Shown piece by piece: positions 44,500-57,818 of a DNA stretch of 60,602 nt; the stretch's first letter is position 1, and the number at the start of each line of letters is the position of its first letter. Where the stretch lies: positions 993,000 to 1,053,601 of the forward strand of contig NMRA01000086.1 in the NCBI GenBank assembly GCA_002633005.1. Direction: 5' to 3'. The translations under genes were made by a program, and so were the position numbers. The notes below the pieces were generated by a model. The model did not search any database. It had not been told where the DNA came from and was given only the letters and a program-made list of their open reading frames with translations. The DNA is from Phoronis australis. Its lineage: Eukaryota > Phoronida > Phoronidae.

Positions 44500-46680
44500 T
44501 AAAGGAAAATGGAAATTGCCATATTGAAAGCTCAATATTTCAGTCGTAGAAAGACGAATTCTTGTTGCCAGTGGCCCTGGAAAATGTGGATCGCAGTACT
44601 AAGCTACCATGAGAAAATGTGCAAGTGGATTGTTTGCGTGTGAAGCGGAACTATATCTGACTGCTACACCAGCCAGCCTCGTTGGTGAGGACGTCCTTTC
44701 ATACTAGGCAATGAGTCATGTGTGGACAACAATGGTTTATTTCCTTTCCTGGAAGAAACATGAGGGACTGAAGCTAAAGAAGACCTTGTAACACTCTTGT
44801 CAAGTTCAGGGTCAGATTTTGGTCACAAAGCGAGTCACGTGATATGCTGTTGTGTTTACCTTCAAGGATCTAATTGGGCATGTTAATGAGGCTGAATTAG
44901 GTTACATGAAGAAAAGCCAGGTGCCGAAACTGGACCTTTTTACAAGCGCTTCTATAGGCCATTGAAACTAGATTTCAGTGAAAAGGAAAACCAAAAGCAT
45001 CTGGTATAAAAGCTTTTCCTTTCAGAAGAAAGGCTTCATACTAATGGTAAAAACTTTCCAATTTGGTACGCATTATGCGGAAATGACATCCAGTGGTTGC
45101 ATCGATTGTCTTATTGTCAGTAAAAAGCCCGTTAATGTTACAGTTTGATGATCAAATAAATGTTAATTCAACAGGCAAGTTTGTCACTATTTATTCAAAC
45201 CACATTATTTCTTCACTGTTAAAGCCCCATACAGTGCAGCTGTGCTGCTTCTTTATAAAGCTGAAATGATTACCGATTACGCTTGCGAATTGTCATTATC
45301 CTGTTGACCTATAGAAATGACTGACAATCAAAACGAAGTATTCTCTTTGTTTGAGTTTGACTTGTTTATGTGTGTAAATTTTTTTAGTTTTCTTAAGACT
45401 TCGTTTGAACAGTTGTAAGTTTTGTGTTAATTTGTATATAACAAAAGTTGCACATGCAAGGAAAGTATGTTTTCAATCATTACATAGCTAGCTGGGTAAG
45501 AATCTGCTATGCACAAGATTCGAGAATAAACAATAATCAGTGAAATTAAAAACAAAATGGCCAACTGAACAACCACATACATACAAAGGAACAACATTGT
45601 TGAAATCAATTGTAATTTTCCCAGTGCAACAGAGTCCACAATCAGGGGTATCAAGGGCTGACTTTCTGAACTGAGAGGTTCAATTCTCTCAGGTTATTGC
45701 TGAAGGACTGCTTTTGACTTTGTCGAATGGTAAAATAGACGGTTAGGTGACTGGTTTCAGTCGTTTTCTCTAGCTCACCTGTAACAGATTAGTCAGAGAA
45801 ATACTAGCAAATTATGAAAGAAAACAAAAGAAAACTACTTTCGTAAGGCAGAACCTACTTGACATTCCATCATCATGTTTGTCCGGTACATGTACATAGA
45901 AACTAATAATCTTCGCACCCCAGCCTTATTTAAGCTCTTAATTAAAATATGTGAAACAGGCTAAAAGTGATTTAAGAATATGTATTTTTCATGACAACTA
46001 AAATGTGTTTCTGATTTCAACAAATAAAATTCATGCTAGGTGTCAATATTTATCCCAATGCAATGTTACGAATTTACTGAATAGCTCATTCATGATAATT
46101 CGGTAACTAATCTGGTAGTTGTGGGGGTGGGGTCCGTTATAAAATAAGGAAAATTTTATTGGACATAGCATAGTTTTGAAGAGTAACTGCTGTGAAAAAG
46201 TCACCCTTGACGTCTGTGCGGCACGTCCCATAGGACCTTCACCTTTTATATGGGAGCACTACCACCCAGAGCAATATGTGAATATTTGCTGCTAGCCTAC
46301 CATCCGGGTACCGGGTGAGTTTCTGCAAAGACAAAACTTAGTTCCACTAAATGAACCCGTTATTCAGTGGGATAACTGGTGGGGATAACATCAATGAGCG
46401 ATGTCGATAGAAACTAATTGCTAAAAACTTACCAAGTAACGTGATAACGTAGTCTCCAGAGCACACACGGGACGTGAGGCTTCAGCATCCAAGCACTCTT
46501 TATCAATTGGTTAACCCACCTGTCGAAGATTTTCACCCGGGCAATAATAAGGCTTAGCGCGACGACGAATTTCGACAACAATTCCGTCTTTTCATCAGCT
46601 GTTTACGTGCAGACAGCGACGCATGCGCAATTTAATCACCACTTGTACAGCAGCGACACCGCGAGGATAATTCGTCGAAT
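44500..46680. other. Intergenic, nothing recognised
   Basis: No further exon of the duplicated gene is visible. Several short ORFs without domains. Confidence 0.4.
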
Positions 46681-46685
46681 AGCCC

Positions 46686-46723
46686 CATTATGAGGTTTAG
46701 TGACCACACTAAACCTCATAATG
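46686..46723. repeat. Perfect 17-bp-arm palindrome
   Basis: CATTATGAGGTTTAGTG, a four-base loop ACCA, then its exact complement. Confidence 0.95.
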
Positions 46724-47092
46724 AGCCGTGTTCTTAGGTGCATAAACCGTGTTCTGTGAGCGAGGCACAGGGACTGTTGCCCCAGATTTGGAAAAATATG
46801 GAGAGTTGCAGCAAAATAAGAAATTATTCGAGGACCACACAGAAAGACTTAGGAGAAGCCGCATGGAATCAGAGAGACCAATTCTGTATTTTTCCTGGGA
46901 GGGCCAAGCTCTCCTCGAAACTCCCCGACTCTCGATTACGAAAAGTGCAGGCATACAAGTGCATATCTTCTAAATTCACCAAGAGTTTTACGGAAAACTA
47001 GCTCGCAAACAGGTCGCATAGAGATCGGTAAATCGGCGTATTTTGTTTTCTTTGTTATAATAAAGATAATGAAAAGCATTTATCGGTAAGCG

Positions 47093-47225
47093 GTTGACAC
47101 CAATGGGACACTATCATTGTTTTCCTTTGTTGCGTCTTTGTTGGATATAATAATACAGGTCGCATGGATATCGTACCTTGGACACATATCAAAGGAAAAC
47201 AACGATAGTGTCCCATTGGTGTTAA
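47093..47225. mobile_element. 133-bp MITE with 37-bp inverted ends
   Basis: Begins GTTGACACCAATGGGACACT and ends AGTGTCCCATTGGTGTTAAC; the inverted match continues inward through CATTGTTTTCCTTTG. No coding content. A related degenerate piece is at 35.95 kb. Confidence 0.88.
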
Positions 47226-47766
47226 CCATACGCCCGCCTCTTGGATGTCGCAAATTAAACAATGCGACGTCATTTGGCTTGGGCGAAAAATATAAATTTT
47301 CAGAAAAATCTTGGGTTTCAACATGCAGAAACTTCAAAGGTGTCTAGTAGCTTTTATACTGAGCTGCTGCAGATGAGATGGGTCAACAGTTACCAAGGGT
47401 ACATTGCTTTCTGATTTACGTGTTTTGTGTCTGCCAAAATCCACAGAAATTTCTAATTTATGAAATGTTTTGTCAGCCTTAAGTAACACTTTAATAAATT
47501 GATGTTTCAGTGCATTTTGACGTGGGCTGGAGAAACTCGGTCAAATCTGTATCATACGATACTTACCCCTACAAAACAAAGTTCAGACACGTCAATGATT
47601 CCGCGTAAATTATCAAATTTCAAGTAAATATGTTGAGTTTAATCTCTCATAATATAAGGGGTGTTGGACGTTAAAATATTAGGATCAATGTAGGCATCGT
47701 TCGTCGATGTCTGATTAAATACATGTATATACATTTTGCTTCTATAGTCCAGTACCTCGTCGCGGG

Positions 47767-47970
47767 GTGTTCGCATTTGGCAATCTAACTGGCATTAAAT
47801 TCGTGCTTCGTGACCGCTTACCGTTATATGGCGTTAGTCATGTTCACACCAAAAGTTGCATTAGAACAGTTTACCAAGTAGCCGAGCGTCCACTCACTTT
47901 CTGTAGTCTTGCGCGGATAATGGGCAAAGACGTAGCTGAATGCATTGTGAGCACCTTGGATACAGTGTAG
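47767..47970 (+). CDS. Unassigned ORF, possible exon
   Basis: Follows an acceptor-like TTGCTTCTATAG (about 47748) and encodes VFAFGNLTGIKFVLRDRLPL and later LTFCSLARIMGKDVAECIVS before a stop. No family recognised. An upstream open stretch at about 47520-47610 (HFDVGWRNSVKSVSYDTYPY) after TGTTTCAG might belong with it. Speculative. Confidence 0.25.
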   Translation: MFAFGNLTGIKFVLRDRLPLYGVSHVHTKSCIRTVYQVAERPLTFCSLARIMGKDVAECIVSTLDTV

Positions 47971-48576
47971 GCTCCTTAGTGTCCAGGCAATCCTTAAGTA
48001 CGTGTATTTTCTCTTTTCGCTTTATACACCCATTGCTGCTGTCATTGCTTAAAACCTAGTGATTACCTGCGCGAATAGGAAACCAGAAACACTTTGGATA
48101 AAGTAAAATCCGATGTTTACTTTCTATGATAAATCCAAAATGAGAACATCACCTGACTGAAGCCCATGAAGAAAAGATCCCGAATCTGTGGAAAAACCCT
48201 TATTGATGTGTGCAGACATCATTGGTTGAGCGGCAAGGCTGATGCTTACTCTAGACTTTTAATCTTATGATTTGTGATATCATTGGCAATAGCGCTAGAA
48301 GTAATTGCGTTTGGCCAAATCAAGGACGACTCCAGTAATGACGTGACCTCAGGCTGGACATTGAAGTATACATAGATCAGAAACAAGAGGGTTGCTTACA
48401 GGACTCACTTTCTTAGATTTTATAATTGTATTCTGGACAGTGTATAACTTCCTTTCTCATCTTCAGGACATCACAGGCAAATTACGCGGCACAACAGTTG
48501 ATATTTTTCAGTGCTGTATTGGTAAAATTAGAGGAAAGTAGGCGCCCAAGGCCCACCGCATCACCTTGAGCACTGA

Positions 48577-48795
48577 ATGCAACTTACGGTACGTAGGCGC
48601 TACGTTCAAATGCCAAAAGGTGGTTGGCTGCGCCTACGTGTGCCTACGCCCCACTACAGCACTAATATTGTACAAGAGTACGGAATGGTGAATGAGATTC
48701 ACTACCTGTATGAGGAACTTCGAGAGACTGCGGATGAAGTTCTCGATGGCAAGTATTTGCCATGGCTCGCGAGGCTGGTGAGGAACCCAACATGA
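48577..48795 (+). CDS. Unassigned ORF, possible exon
   Basis: Encodes MVNEIHYLYEELRETADEVL and DGKYLPWLARL, then a donor-like CTG|GTGAGG. The helix-like, codon-regular part suggests real or former coding sequence, but I cannot name a family. Confidence 0.25.
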   Translation: MQLTVRRRYVQMPKGGWLRLRVPTPHYSTNIVQEYGMVNEIHYLYEELRETADEVLDGKYLPWLARLVRNPT

Positions 48796-48849
48796 CGCGA
48801 CAAACGCTTCATCAAAGACATCGAGCAATTCCTCCAAGTTCGAGTGTCA

Positions 48850-50460
48850 AGCATTTGAGAGCAGGGCGATACCGAGCCTAGATTACATTATATCCGAGCT
48901 TGGAGCCCGTGTTTTGAGAACTACGGTTATGGCCTCCTCGCTTTGGATCCATGCTTAACTCTGTCTCATCTCAGAAAATGTAGCTGGGAGTCACCGACGT
49001 GTACATGTACATGTATAAAGCCGATCTGTCCTTACCCTAGCCACTTCAACAGGAAAATATGCGATGGAAGCTCAAGTGGATAATGTCAACAGAATGCGAA
49101 CTCAAGACTATGCCCTGCACTATTATAGATTGAGTCCAAACTTCGTACAGATTGTCCACTAAAACAAAAAAGACAGTTATTAATAGTGTTTCGAGAATAT
49201 AAATCACAGGAGCATAACATTTGGAAGTGTAGTATGTAAACTTAGTGTGAATTTTGTAGTTTTATTGCTACTAAGTCCTCAAGTGGAACTTACGCCGTGT
49301 ATTTTGAGTTAATGTTCCTGTACCCATGTGCGCTGAATCTCTTGACAACAAAGTGTTGAATAGTTGTTGCTGCTGCCGTACAGGGTCGACGTCAATTTTT
49401 GCGAAAGATCAGCAAAGGTACACCGTTCTAGTAATTTGAACCACCCGTCGCGTAATCCTGGCTACAGCCGGGACTAAATGGCAATTGTGTCTACCTTGTC
49501 TTGACGTTTGCGTCCAAACTACGACTCTTCAAGAAGTCGCAATATTGGTTACACATGTTTCTTTACCCCAGAGCAAGAAGCGTCCACAGTATCTTTACAC
49601 CTAGCGGCAAATTGTTGCAGGAGTAACATGTTTTTGGGCAACTCAAAGCATGGACGGCGCTTTAGAAATGAAATACAATACCTGCTGAAATTATAAAAAA
49701 TCAGCATACGCGCAGCTCCTACAGGCGCCAAAAAACGGCAAATACAGTCCTATTGTAGTGCAAAAACTGTGTTTTCTTGCATGGTGTACATGTAAGTCCT
49801 AGAGAAAAATCGAATATCCGTGTCACATTAATAAATTGTTGCTAAATGACTATATAGAACCATTTTGTAGTCATACAGCGACACCTATAATATATATAGT
49901 CCACACATTGTTTGGATGGAAATTCCAAGCAATGAGATGTTAAAAGGTTTTAGTCCTTGCCGGTCATGAGTTGCCATCAAATTACAACTTTTGTGTATCG
50001 AGATATCTCGATTAAAATGTATTCTTCGCAAAACGTTTGGGGTGGGAGAGAAATAAGTATCCGTTTAGTGTTGATAGTGCGTAACCAACTTGTCCACCAC
50101 ACCTAGAGATTGGATACACCAGAGGTCGCTTTGTCAAGTAATCATTTTAAAAGAAATTTGGAATGTTTTACCTTCACAGATCTAGCGTAGCTTACATAGT
50201 TTATGGATATTTCAACTAACAAAAGAAAGTTTCGATTTGCGAAAGTAAGCCAGCTTGTGTTCCACTAAGTCTTTCCTTTAGCCGCGTGTGTAATCATTTA
50301 CATACGGGTTACGTGTCTAGTCAAACCACGTGACTCGACTCTGATGAGGCTTTCACTTCCTCTTCCTCTCACACGAAAATCAATTCCTTCCTGAACATTA
50401 CACTATCGGAAATTTATTTGATAAAACTAGTGTCTTTGTTGTTGACACGCGGATATGAAC
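48850..50460. other. Intergenic, nothing recognised
   Basis: No supported feature; GTACATGTACATGTA occurs near 49002. Confidence 0.4.
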
Positions 50461-50465
50461 TCTCT

Positions 50466-50532
<67 letters not shown>

Positions 50533-50578
50533 TCCCTCTCNNNNNNNNNNCCCTCCCTCTCTCTCTCTCTCTCCCTCT
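50461..50578. repeat. (TC)n microsatellite with a 10-N gap
   Basis: CT dinucleotide tract interrupted by N at 50541-50550; its true length is unknown. The Ser/Leu and Arg/Glu ORFs over it are artefacts. Confidence 0.97.
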
Positions 50579-52160
50579 AATAAATAATAATTTGGTCACG
50601 GTTTTTTGGCCTTACTTATTTTACAAAATCAATGGAGGGCAGACATTTGAGTAAAAAATTGCATAGATTTGTGCTTCACGTAGACGTTCTAACCCGGACA
50701 CACTGTGCAAACAGTGACTTCCAAAAGGGTCGATCATGAGAAAAAGTACAACAAAATAAAATACACAGATCCCTAGAATATTCACAATAGAGATAAAATG
50801 CTAAAATGATCGCAGACGTTCTTGGTTATTTCATAGTTTCACGAGGCCATAATTGATCAATATATTATACATATTCAATGTATGTTCCTATGTACCTGTA
50901 CATGTACGTGAACGACGATGATGAATAGCGGAGCCGTGAAACGATGGACCTATTGTGTTAAAATATTATAAATAGTTAACGTCGGGTTTCCATTGTTTTA
51001 TTTAATTGACTTATATCTCTGAAATTAATCTATAAATCATAAATGAGTCACACCATTACGGTAGTCCATCATTAATGGATCCTTCTTTTGTGATCCCGTC
51101 TGTCTTTATCTGATTGCAACAATATTATTTTACCTCGGGGTGTTACGACTAAAGCATAGGCTTTGAATACGCGTTTTCGTCTCTGCTGAAGCTTGCATCA
51201 TCCAATTGACTCTCCTAGTGTGAAACAGGGTTACTTTTATCTTCTCCACGCAGCACTTCTTGCTTTTCGCTAAATTCAGCTCACGTTTGCACACTGGTGA
51301 GATCTTTTATAATAGTTCCTGGGGGAGATAAACTCGATTAAACACTGACACTGTTGATCGAGAATTATTAGATTTGTCTACAAACAATTAGCAGGAGATC
51401 ACCTTACAAGCTAACAACTGCCTCGAGATAAAACTCTTCCTTTATTGACTGAGCTTGAAAGAAAAAGTTACTCAAGCAAATTTTGGTTCACCGGATGTTT
51501 TACCAAGAGTCTATGATTGAGACAACATTTACAAGTGCAATGTACTTCACTCTACTGTCAGATATGTTGACCAAATATGCTATCACTAATTGAGTTCTAT
51601 GAAATGCATTGGATGTGCATTTGTGTGCTTGATGTCGGCAAAATGCGAGTATACTATTGCTTAGTTTAAATCCCTCAAACAGACCAGGGCCATGAAGCAA
51701 AGCTATTTACCCTTTCGGACAGTTGCAGTCTAAGTACAAGGAGTACATGAAATTGATGTCGCTAAGTCTTTTTTGCAACCCCATTTCGCTGCTAGATTAG
51801 GGTAAAATTAAATGCATTATCGCAGAACTTGCAAATACTGATCTCTAGATTTCAACAGATATTATCAGACCAGTTTAAAGGTTATGATATCTTAACTATG
51901 AATACCGAAACTTCGCCATACATGTATGCCTACAACTCAACAACATAAAAGCACTGCTTAAACTGACCTGGAAATTTCAACATATCGCCTGTCAGTTTTC
52001 TACGATGCAGGTAGACAGGTACAGGTGTTCCAGTACCATTGCTAATGTTAATGATGTTTTCGCACAATATCATGTTCATTAAATACAGGGTGCAACTCCT
52101 GCAACATTTTATCTGTTCATTGTGAAAGTAACGCGCAAAATTAAAATACATTTCTGAGAA
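50579..52160. other. Intergenic, nothing recognised
   Basis: AT-rich, no supported gene. Confidence 0.4.
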
Positions 52161-52162
52161 CA

Positions 52163-52590
52163 AAGATTCATGGTCGTGGTGGTGGTTGTGATGGTGGTGG
52201 TGGTGTTGGTGGTGGTGATGGTGGTGGTGGTGGCGGTGGAGTCTGATGAAGATGATGACCGATGACCGATGATGGCGGATGACGATTGTGATAGATATTA
52301 GTCCAAGGTGATGATTATGGTGGTGGTGGTGGTGGTGATGGCGATGGCGATGGTAATATATATGACAATGATGATGATGATGGTGGTGATGATAATGATG
52401 ACGATGAGGAGGAGGAGGATGACGATGATGACGATGATTGATGATAGTGACGCTTGTTTGAAACGATGAAGACGATGCTGATTATGATGATGATGATGAT
52501 GATGATGATGACGACGGTGGTTAGAATGGCGATGGTGACAATAATAATGCATGTTGATAGTGACTATGATGATGATGATGATGATTCATA
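52163..52590. repeat. GAT/GGT trinucleotide repeat block
   Basis: About 430 bp of mixed GGT, GAT and GAC triplets with strong purine/GT bias on the plus strand. The His/Ile-rich minus-strand ORF is explained by it. Confidence 0.93.
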
Positions 52591-52599
52591 ACGATGTCG

Positions 52600-53080
52600 G
52601 TGGTTGACAATGATGATGAAGAAAACTTTGATAATGATGGTGACGGCTGCGATGACGAAAGACATCTTAGACGGTGTGCTGATGATGATAACGAAGGCGA
52701 TAACTTTAAGCTCAGTAGCTTTGATCTGTCACTTTTGGGTGTCTTTATGTTGACCCGGAGTCCTTTCCGTGGACATACGTATAATTAATTCACTTGTGAG
52801 TTAGGCTAGCTTGATTACCTACTTTGACTGTAATGTGTTACAATATCTTGTGCCTAATTTTCTTTTTAGCAAGCGTCTCAGAAACACTGTCCTTGGCATA
52901 CTGGCCGGTACAGCTCCACTGTATAAACAAAAGATTTCCCTACTGGAATGCTTAGTTTGCAGAATTAATTGCACAGTGGCTCATGCTAACAAAAAATATG
53001 TATGCAAAGGGCAAATACATTTCTATTACAATGTGGCTTCTTGCTTTCGAAAAATAAGTATGCACAACAATAGTAAATAA
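52600..53080. other. Short ORFs after the triplet block, no gene recognised
   Basis: The acidic ORF at 52594-52788 starts in GAT repeats; the ORF at 52811-53080 has no domain. Confidence 0.4.
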
Positions 53081-53124
53081 ACCACAAGGTGAGAACATCT
53101 TTCATGAACAGAATCTCCTGCAAA

Positions 53125-53500
53125 AATACCCCACTTTGAATCCTACACGATAAGTGAAGTATTTGAAAACTTCCTCCATAAAGCGCCCCTTTCTACTCGA
53201 AATTCACCTCTTTAAATCCAATACAATACGTGAGGTCGCAAAGAACATATCTCATAAAAGTTGTTTTCTTTACAATTCATCCCTTTGAATTCAACACGAT
53301 ACGTGAAGTCAACCACCACAAACTGCATTTTCTTAAAGGTAACGTCGCTTAGAGCATATCTCTTAGACAGTCTTCTTCTACAAAGTTAAAGAATTTTGAA
53401 TCCGACACGATAAGTGGTGTCGCTAAGAATTTATCTCACGAACAGCCTTTTCCACAAAAACACTTCACTTTGAATCTAACGCCATAAGTGATGACTGGCA
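53125..53500. repeat. Degenerate tandem repeat of about 75 bp
   Basis: About five units each beginning CTTTGAATCCNACACGATA, then AGTGAAGTCGCTAAGAA and ATCTCACGAACAG. Unit starts near 53133, 53208, 53282, 53394 and 53466; one unit is disrupted. Confidence 0.8.
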
Positions 53501-54054
53501 ACATAGACTATAGAAAACAGATTCGCAACAATCGACATTTTCTTGGGAAACATCCTAGAGGAGGCGCCACCCTCTAAACATAGCAATCTCAGTTTCTGGT
53601 TAGTGTGTTGTGACGGGAAATCCTTCCATCTATTTTACTGTCTTGTACAACGAAGAAATAACGATTTCGGTATTGAAACGTTGTTCAAGGTCTTCCAACA
53701 GTTTTGAGCGGCAACGACGTGCATTTGAGCTTCAACTGAAACGTCAAGTAAACAACTGCTGAAGTACGAGATTGGTTTTTGAGTAGGCCTGGTAATAATC
53801 TCTGGAGTATTAATACAGTGCTGATCGAATCCAACGTCCTATCGAACGCGGCTAGGCCGCGTCCGGATACGGGTTCCAAACCGCGGTTGGACCGAGGCTA
53901 GCTCAGGTCCGGACTTCGTCTGACCGCGGTTAATCCGAAGTGAAGTCGCGTCCGTGCTGTGCCTTGGCTTTGTTTTTACTTCGCTCGGAAAGCTGGAAAT
54001 ACTGGGGGGTTACTGTAAGTAAGCGTATGATGAGGCGATTAAATGCTCTGTGGC

Positions 54055-54201
54055 ACATTGTACAACAGTTCATTATCAGATTTCGGTCGGGGTTACAGAC
54101 GTACGTGTGGGATATGTAAAGTTACTANACATTGTAAAACAGTTCATTATCAGATTTCGGTCGGGGTTACAGACGTGCGTGTGGGATATGTAAAGTTACT
54201 A
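54055..54201. repeat. 73-bp duplication flanking a single N
   Basis: 54055-54127 and 54129-54201 are nearly identical on either side of N at 54128; probably overlapping contig ends not merged. Confidence 0.85.
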
Positions 54202-55508
54202 ATTTGTTACTTTTAATCTGACGTATAGCCAGTATCATCGACGTTGTACCTTTCCTGATCTCCGGGCCTGATTGCGATTTCATAATTGAACTTTCAGTTA
54301 ACAGACTTGAGTCAGAAGTGGTTATAACAGCGTGTGGCTGAGTTGTGTGTGAGAGGCATACATGTACAACATGTAGTGGTTAATAAAATAATTATTATAA
54401 CTCACTTCTTTGGCACATGGCATCTATTGTACTTTGGACAAAGTACAGTAGTTTGTTTTCCAGATAGATGATTTTGAAAGTGTTTTGCGTAAACGACATC
54501 CCCGTCACAGATTACTTATTAGTTTCATCTCCAGTAATGTTTCTGACGTGGTGTAAATTAAAAAAAAATGTCTACTCTTGTACCACGGACTATCTAGTGC
54601 AATAGGCGAATCTCACAATTTTTATTTTCAATTTTGATATTTTCTTTTTCTTTAAATCGCGACACTACAATAAATAGGGGGGCGTGCGTGTAGAGTTTGA
54701 GCGAACTGATCAAATAATTATTATAGGGACGATCGGATCTTAAGTCGTTGTCAGGTCCTTCACTCCGTGTAGTAACAAATCTGGGTCACTAAAAGTGCTT
54801 AATATAGGCAAGTCATCATGAATACCCACAGTTGCAACAAAGAAACTAGGCCATGGATCTTATCAACAGCAACAACAAAAGCAATATTGATCAACTGACC
54901 CGCAGTTATAGGCACACTTTATACACGTAGGGGGAAATCTGACCGTGCACCGAAAACGCGACCTCTTACAGATCCTCCGTACGAATAAGGTGAATTCTGG
55001 ACCAATGGTACACAGAGTAGGGGTTCGCGGGTATAGCCTACGGCATGGCCGTATATAGCGCCACTAAAGTCAACAAGCGCCGGTCCAATCGTTATCTATA
55101 GCACACCGTACATTGTAGGAAGAAACGTGTTTTAAAACACTACTGTGAAATAACGTGAAATGTACGAGAACCATTGTGCGTTGAAACCCCATCGACAACT
55201 TTGTGCATTTAGACAAATATTTCCAAAATTATTGAATTTTTAAAACACAATGAAAAGAATCTGTTTTTAACGTACCGGTCAATCTCCGACAACCATTATC
55301 GGAGTTAATTGATCACGAACTCTGTTAAATTCGAAAAAAGAAAGAATACTACTGCATGTGTACGCATATTGCATCCATATTCTTATTTTTGATCGTATTT
55401 TATTAATTTACCAAATAATCACAATGAAATCTAAAAAAGTTATTTCAATTTTTCGAATTGTCATTGTCGATTTTGTGCAAATTTTTGTAAGAATCACAAG
55501 TTTAAATT
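54202..55508. other. Intergenic, nothing recognised
   Basis: No supported gene. Contains a small palindrome GTACTTTGGACAAAGTAC near 54430. Confidence 0.4.
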
Positions 55509-55803
55509 CGTTTTAATAAACATGCGGTCTAATACGCTTACAAGGAACTGAGGATGTCACGCATTTCTAAAGATATGCGTGAATTTTCACCTTTCGTCCT
55601 TCTAAGCGGCTTTACCAGAATCAATGAGAGCGCGGCACCGGAGTTTGAAACAGTTNCGTTTTAATAAACATGCGGTCTAATACGCTTACAAGGAACTGAG
55701 GAAGTCACGCATTTCTAAAGATATGCGTGAATTTTCACCTTTCGTCCTTCTAAGCGGCTTTACCAGGATCAATGAGAGCGCGGCACCGGAGTTTGAAAGA
55801 GTT
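55509..55803. repeat. 147-bp duplication flanking a single N
   Basis: 55509-55655 and 55657-55803 differ at only a few bases on either side of N at 55656. Confidence 0.9.
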
Positions 55804-57110
55804 GTGATGACCGCAATTAAGTGCATTTACCGGACCATAAACGTTAGTAAACATCTCTGCCTGTACAAGATGGCAAATTTTCAAATTGCATGAACCAAAA
55901 AATGTCGTTAAAATGAACACCACGCTGTATTTAGCTGGAAAAAGCGACCACGTATGGTTTTCGTTTTTTTAAAAATCGATGAACTAATAAGCTAAAAACT
56001 ACAAACATTGAGTACAGTTGAAGATAAACGACCGTGCGTATTGATATACTCGGTGGATTGACACACACTGATCAGAGCTTACAATATCACATGCATTTAT
56101 CTTTTAGTATTTTTTCAATCTATTTTAACCAGATTGTTAACTTGTTGTAATTTACTTGTGCCCATTCTCCATTTTTATGACTGACAAAAAGCTAAATTAG
56201 TTTTGCAGTCAGTACAACCGAAATTTTCCAGAGATTACAAATTTCATCTTGGCTATCACCATATTTACACTTTCGTATATTTTAGGCTAATAAAGATCAA
56301 ACTTGAAGTAATGACTAATGTTTAGTGTAACTAAGTTTCGCTGACGATCATAATTTACCACTGTTTCAGTACTTCAAGTTTAAAAATAAAATGTAAAAGT
56401 ATCAATCCGTTCCCAGTATGAGAAAAACTAAGTAGACAGGAGTGTTAAAAAAGAAATCGAATACCAAAAACTGGTGTTAAACAATTTTTAAAACCATCTT
56501 TCCTTTTGGGAAGTGTCTTTTTGTGAAGATAAAAACGAATTAACATTCTTAGTCATATTGTGTACCAAGTTAAAACTACTCTCCACAGCTGCAGGATGTA
56601 ACTCTGTGATAATGCCAGAGAAAACCTGTTTGGGTGTAAAAACAAACACGATTGTTGAGACAGTAGTGTAGGTTATTACCTTTAGACTTCATGAGTTCAG
56701 GTCTACATCAATACAAAGGGCGAGCTGAATAGGCATCGTTAAAGTTGTTTGGGGCTAAGAGAATCTGAGCGGTGACCAGTGTAAGCGAGAAAATTTCCTC
56801 ATAAATGCTCAAACAAGAGTGGAGAATCTTAAAAACTCCGTAAAATAGCGTTTTGGACAATATCTGCAAGAAGCCTGCAATATACTTAACAAAAAGCAAA
56901 TCAGCTGTGTCTCAGGTACTATTTTAAAAGTTAGCTATAAGTTTGAACATGGTATATGATGTGAAAATTGCGCATTCAAGGTCAGGCACGCTATTCAGTT
57001 TCCCCGGGCCCATGGCATATGGACATAATACAGAGCGTATTTCCATGGCGTAGTCTCGAAATTCTCCATTTTTCTTTTGGTCGAGTCCGTGCAAGCGGGG
57101 TGGGTGAGGC
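55804..57110. other. Intergenic, nothing recognised
   Basis: AT-rich, without coding potential that I can support. Confidence 0.4.
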
Positions 57111-57117
57111 GGTACTA

Positions 57118-57147
57118 CCGTATTCGCCGTAATAACAGCCCATGCCC
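57118..57147. repeat. 30-bp sequence repeated at 57819
   Basis: CCGTATTCGCCGTAATAACA followed by GCCCATGCCC recurs directly after the N at 57818. It may be the end of a dispersed element or an assembly join. Confidence 0.6.
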
Positions 57148-57818
57148 TATAGACCCTATTCACGCGGCGGCCATTAAGATCCAAAGCGAGGCTCGCTGCG
57201 ATAAAAAAGCGAAAGTAGACATTGCGTGAGTTAAATAGCCGGTCTTTCGATGTGTCGACAATTAACCACAGAGACGTAGAAAATTACATTAGAGANACCG
57301 ATAGCGACTGTTTGCAGTCTTGTCAGGAAATTGAGTTTCCGACTTAAGACTCATTTTGTCGTGGTGGGTCACATATGACCAAATTGCGGCAATCGTAGTC
57401 GTGTTACGGATTAGGCATTATGCTGAATGCAGGGTTACGTTTTTTCTTGTAAATTGTTGAACAAAATACTTTCTACGCGGACCAGGTCATCTGCTCGTAT
57501 TGTTGACGAGTTGCAGACATATTCGACAGTGGTGGCTGTCATGTGCAATCTGGTTTAATTTGTTGATCAAGAATATTAACATCAAGCATAGCCTGATCCT
57601 AGCACTCACTGGGACTAACAGTTGATTTTTCATTGATCTGAAAGAATAATTGGAGATGTTATTAAATATATTTTTATTAAAATAATAAACCATGCTCGTA
57701 ATTGAAAATAAAAATTATTTGACCATCAATTCTGCTTTCATGGTTGTAATAATTCTTACGTCTATTTCATGTGTTAGATTTCAAATATCAATCTGGACCA
57801 AGTTGAATTTTAAAATTN

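Noticed and set aside
50414-50654. Arg/Glu and Ser/Leu ORFs on both strands
   Set aside because: Produced by the CT dinucleotide tract and crossing a gap of N.
52298-52552. His/Ile-rich minus-strand ORF
   Set aside because: Produced entirely by the GAT/GGT triplet block.
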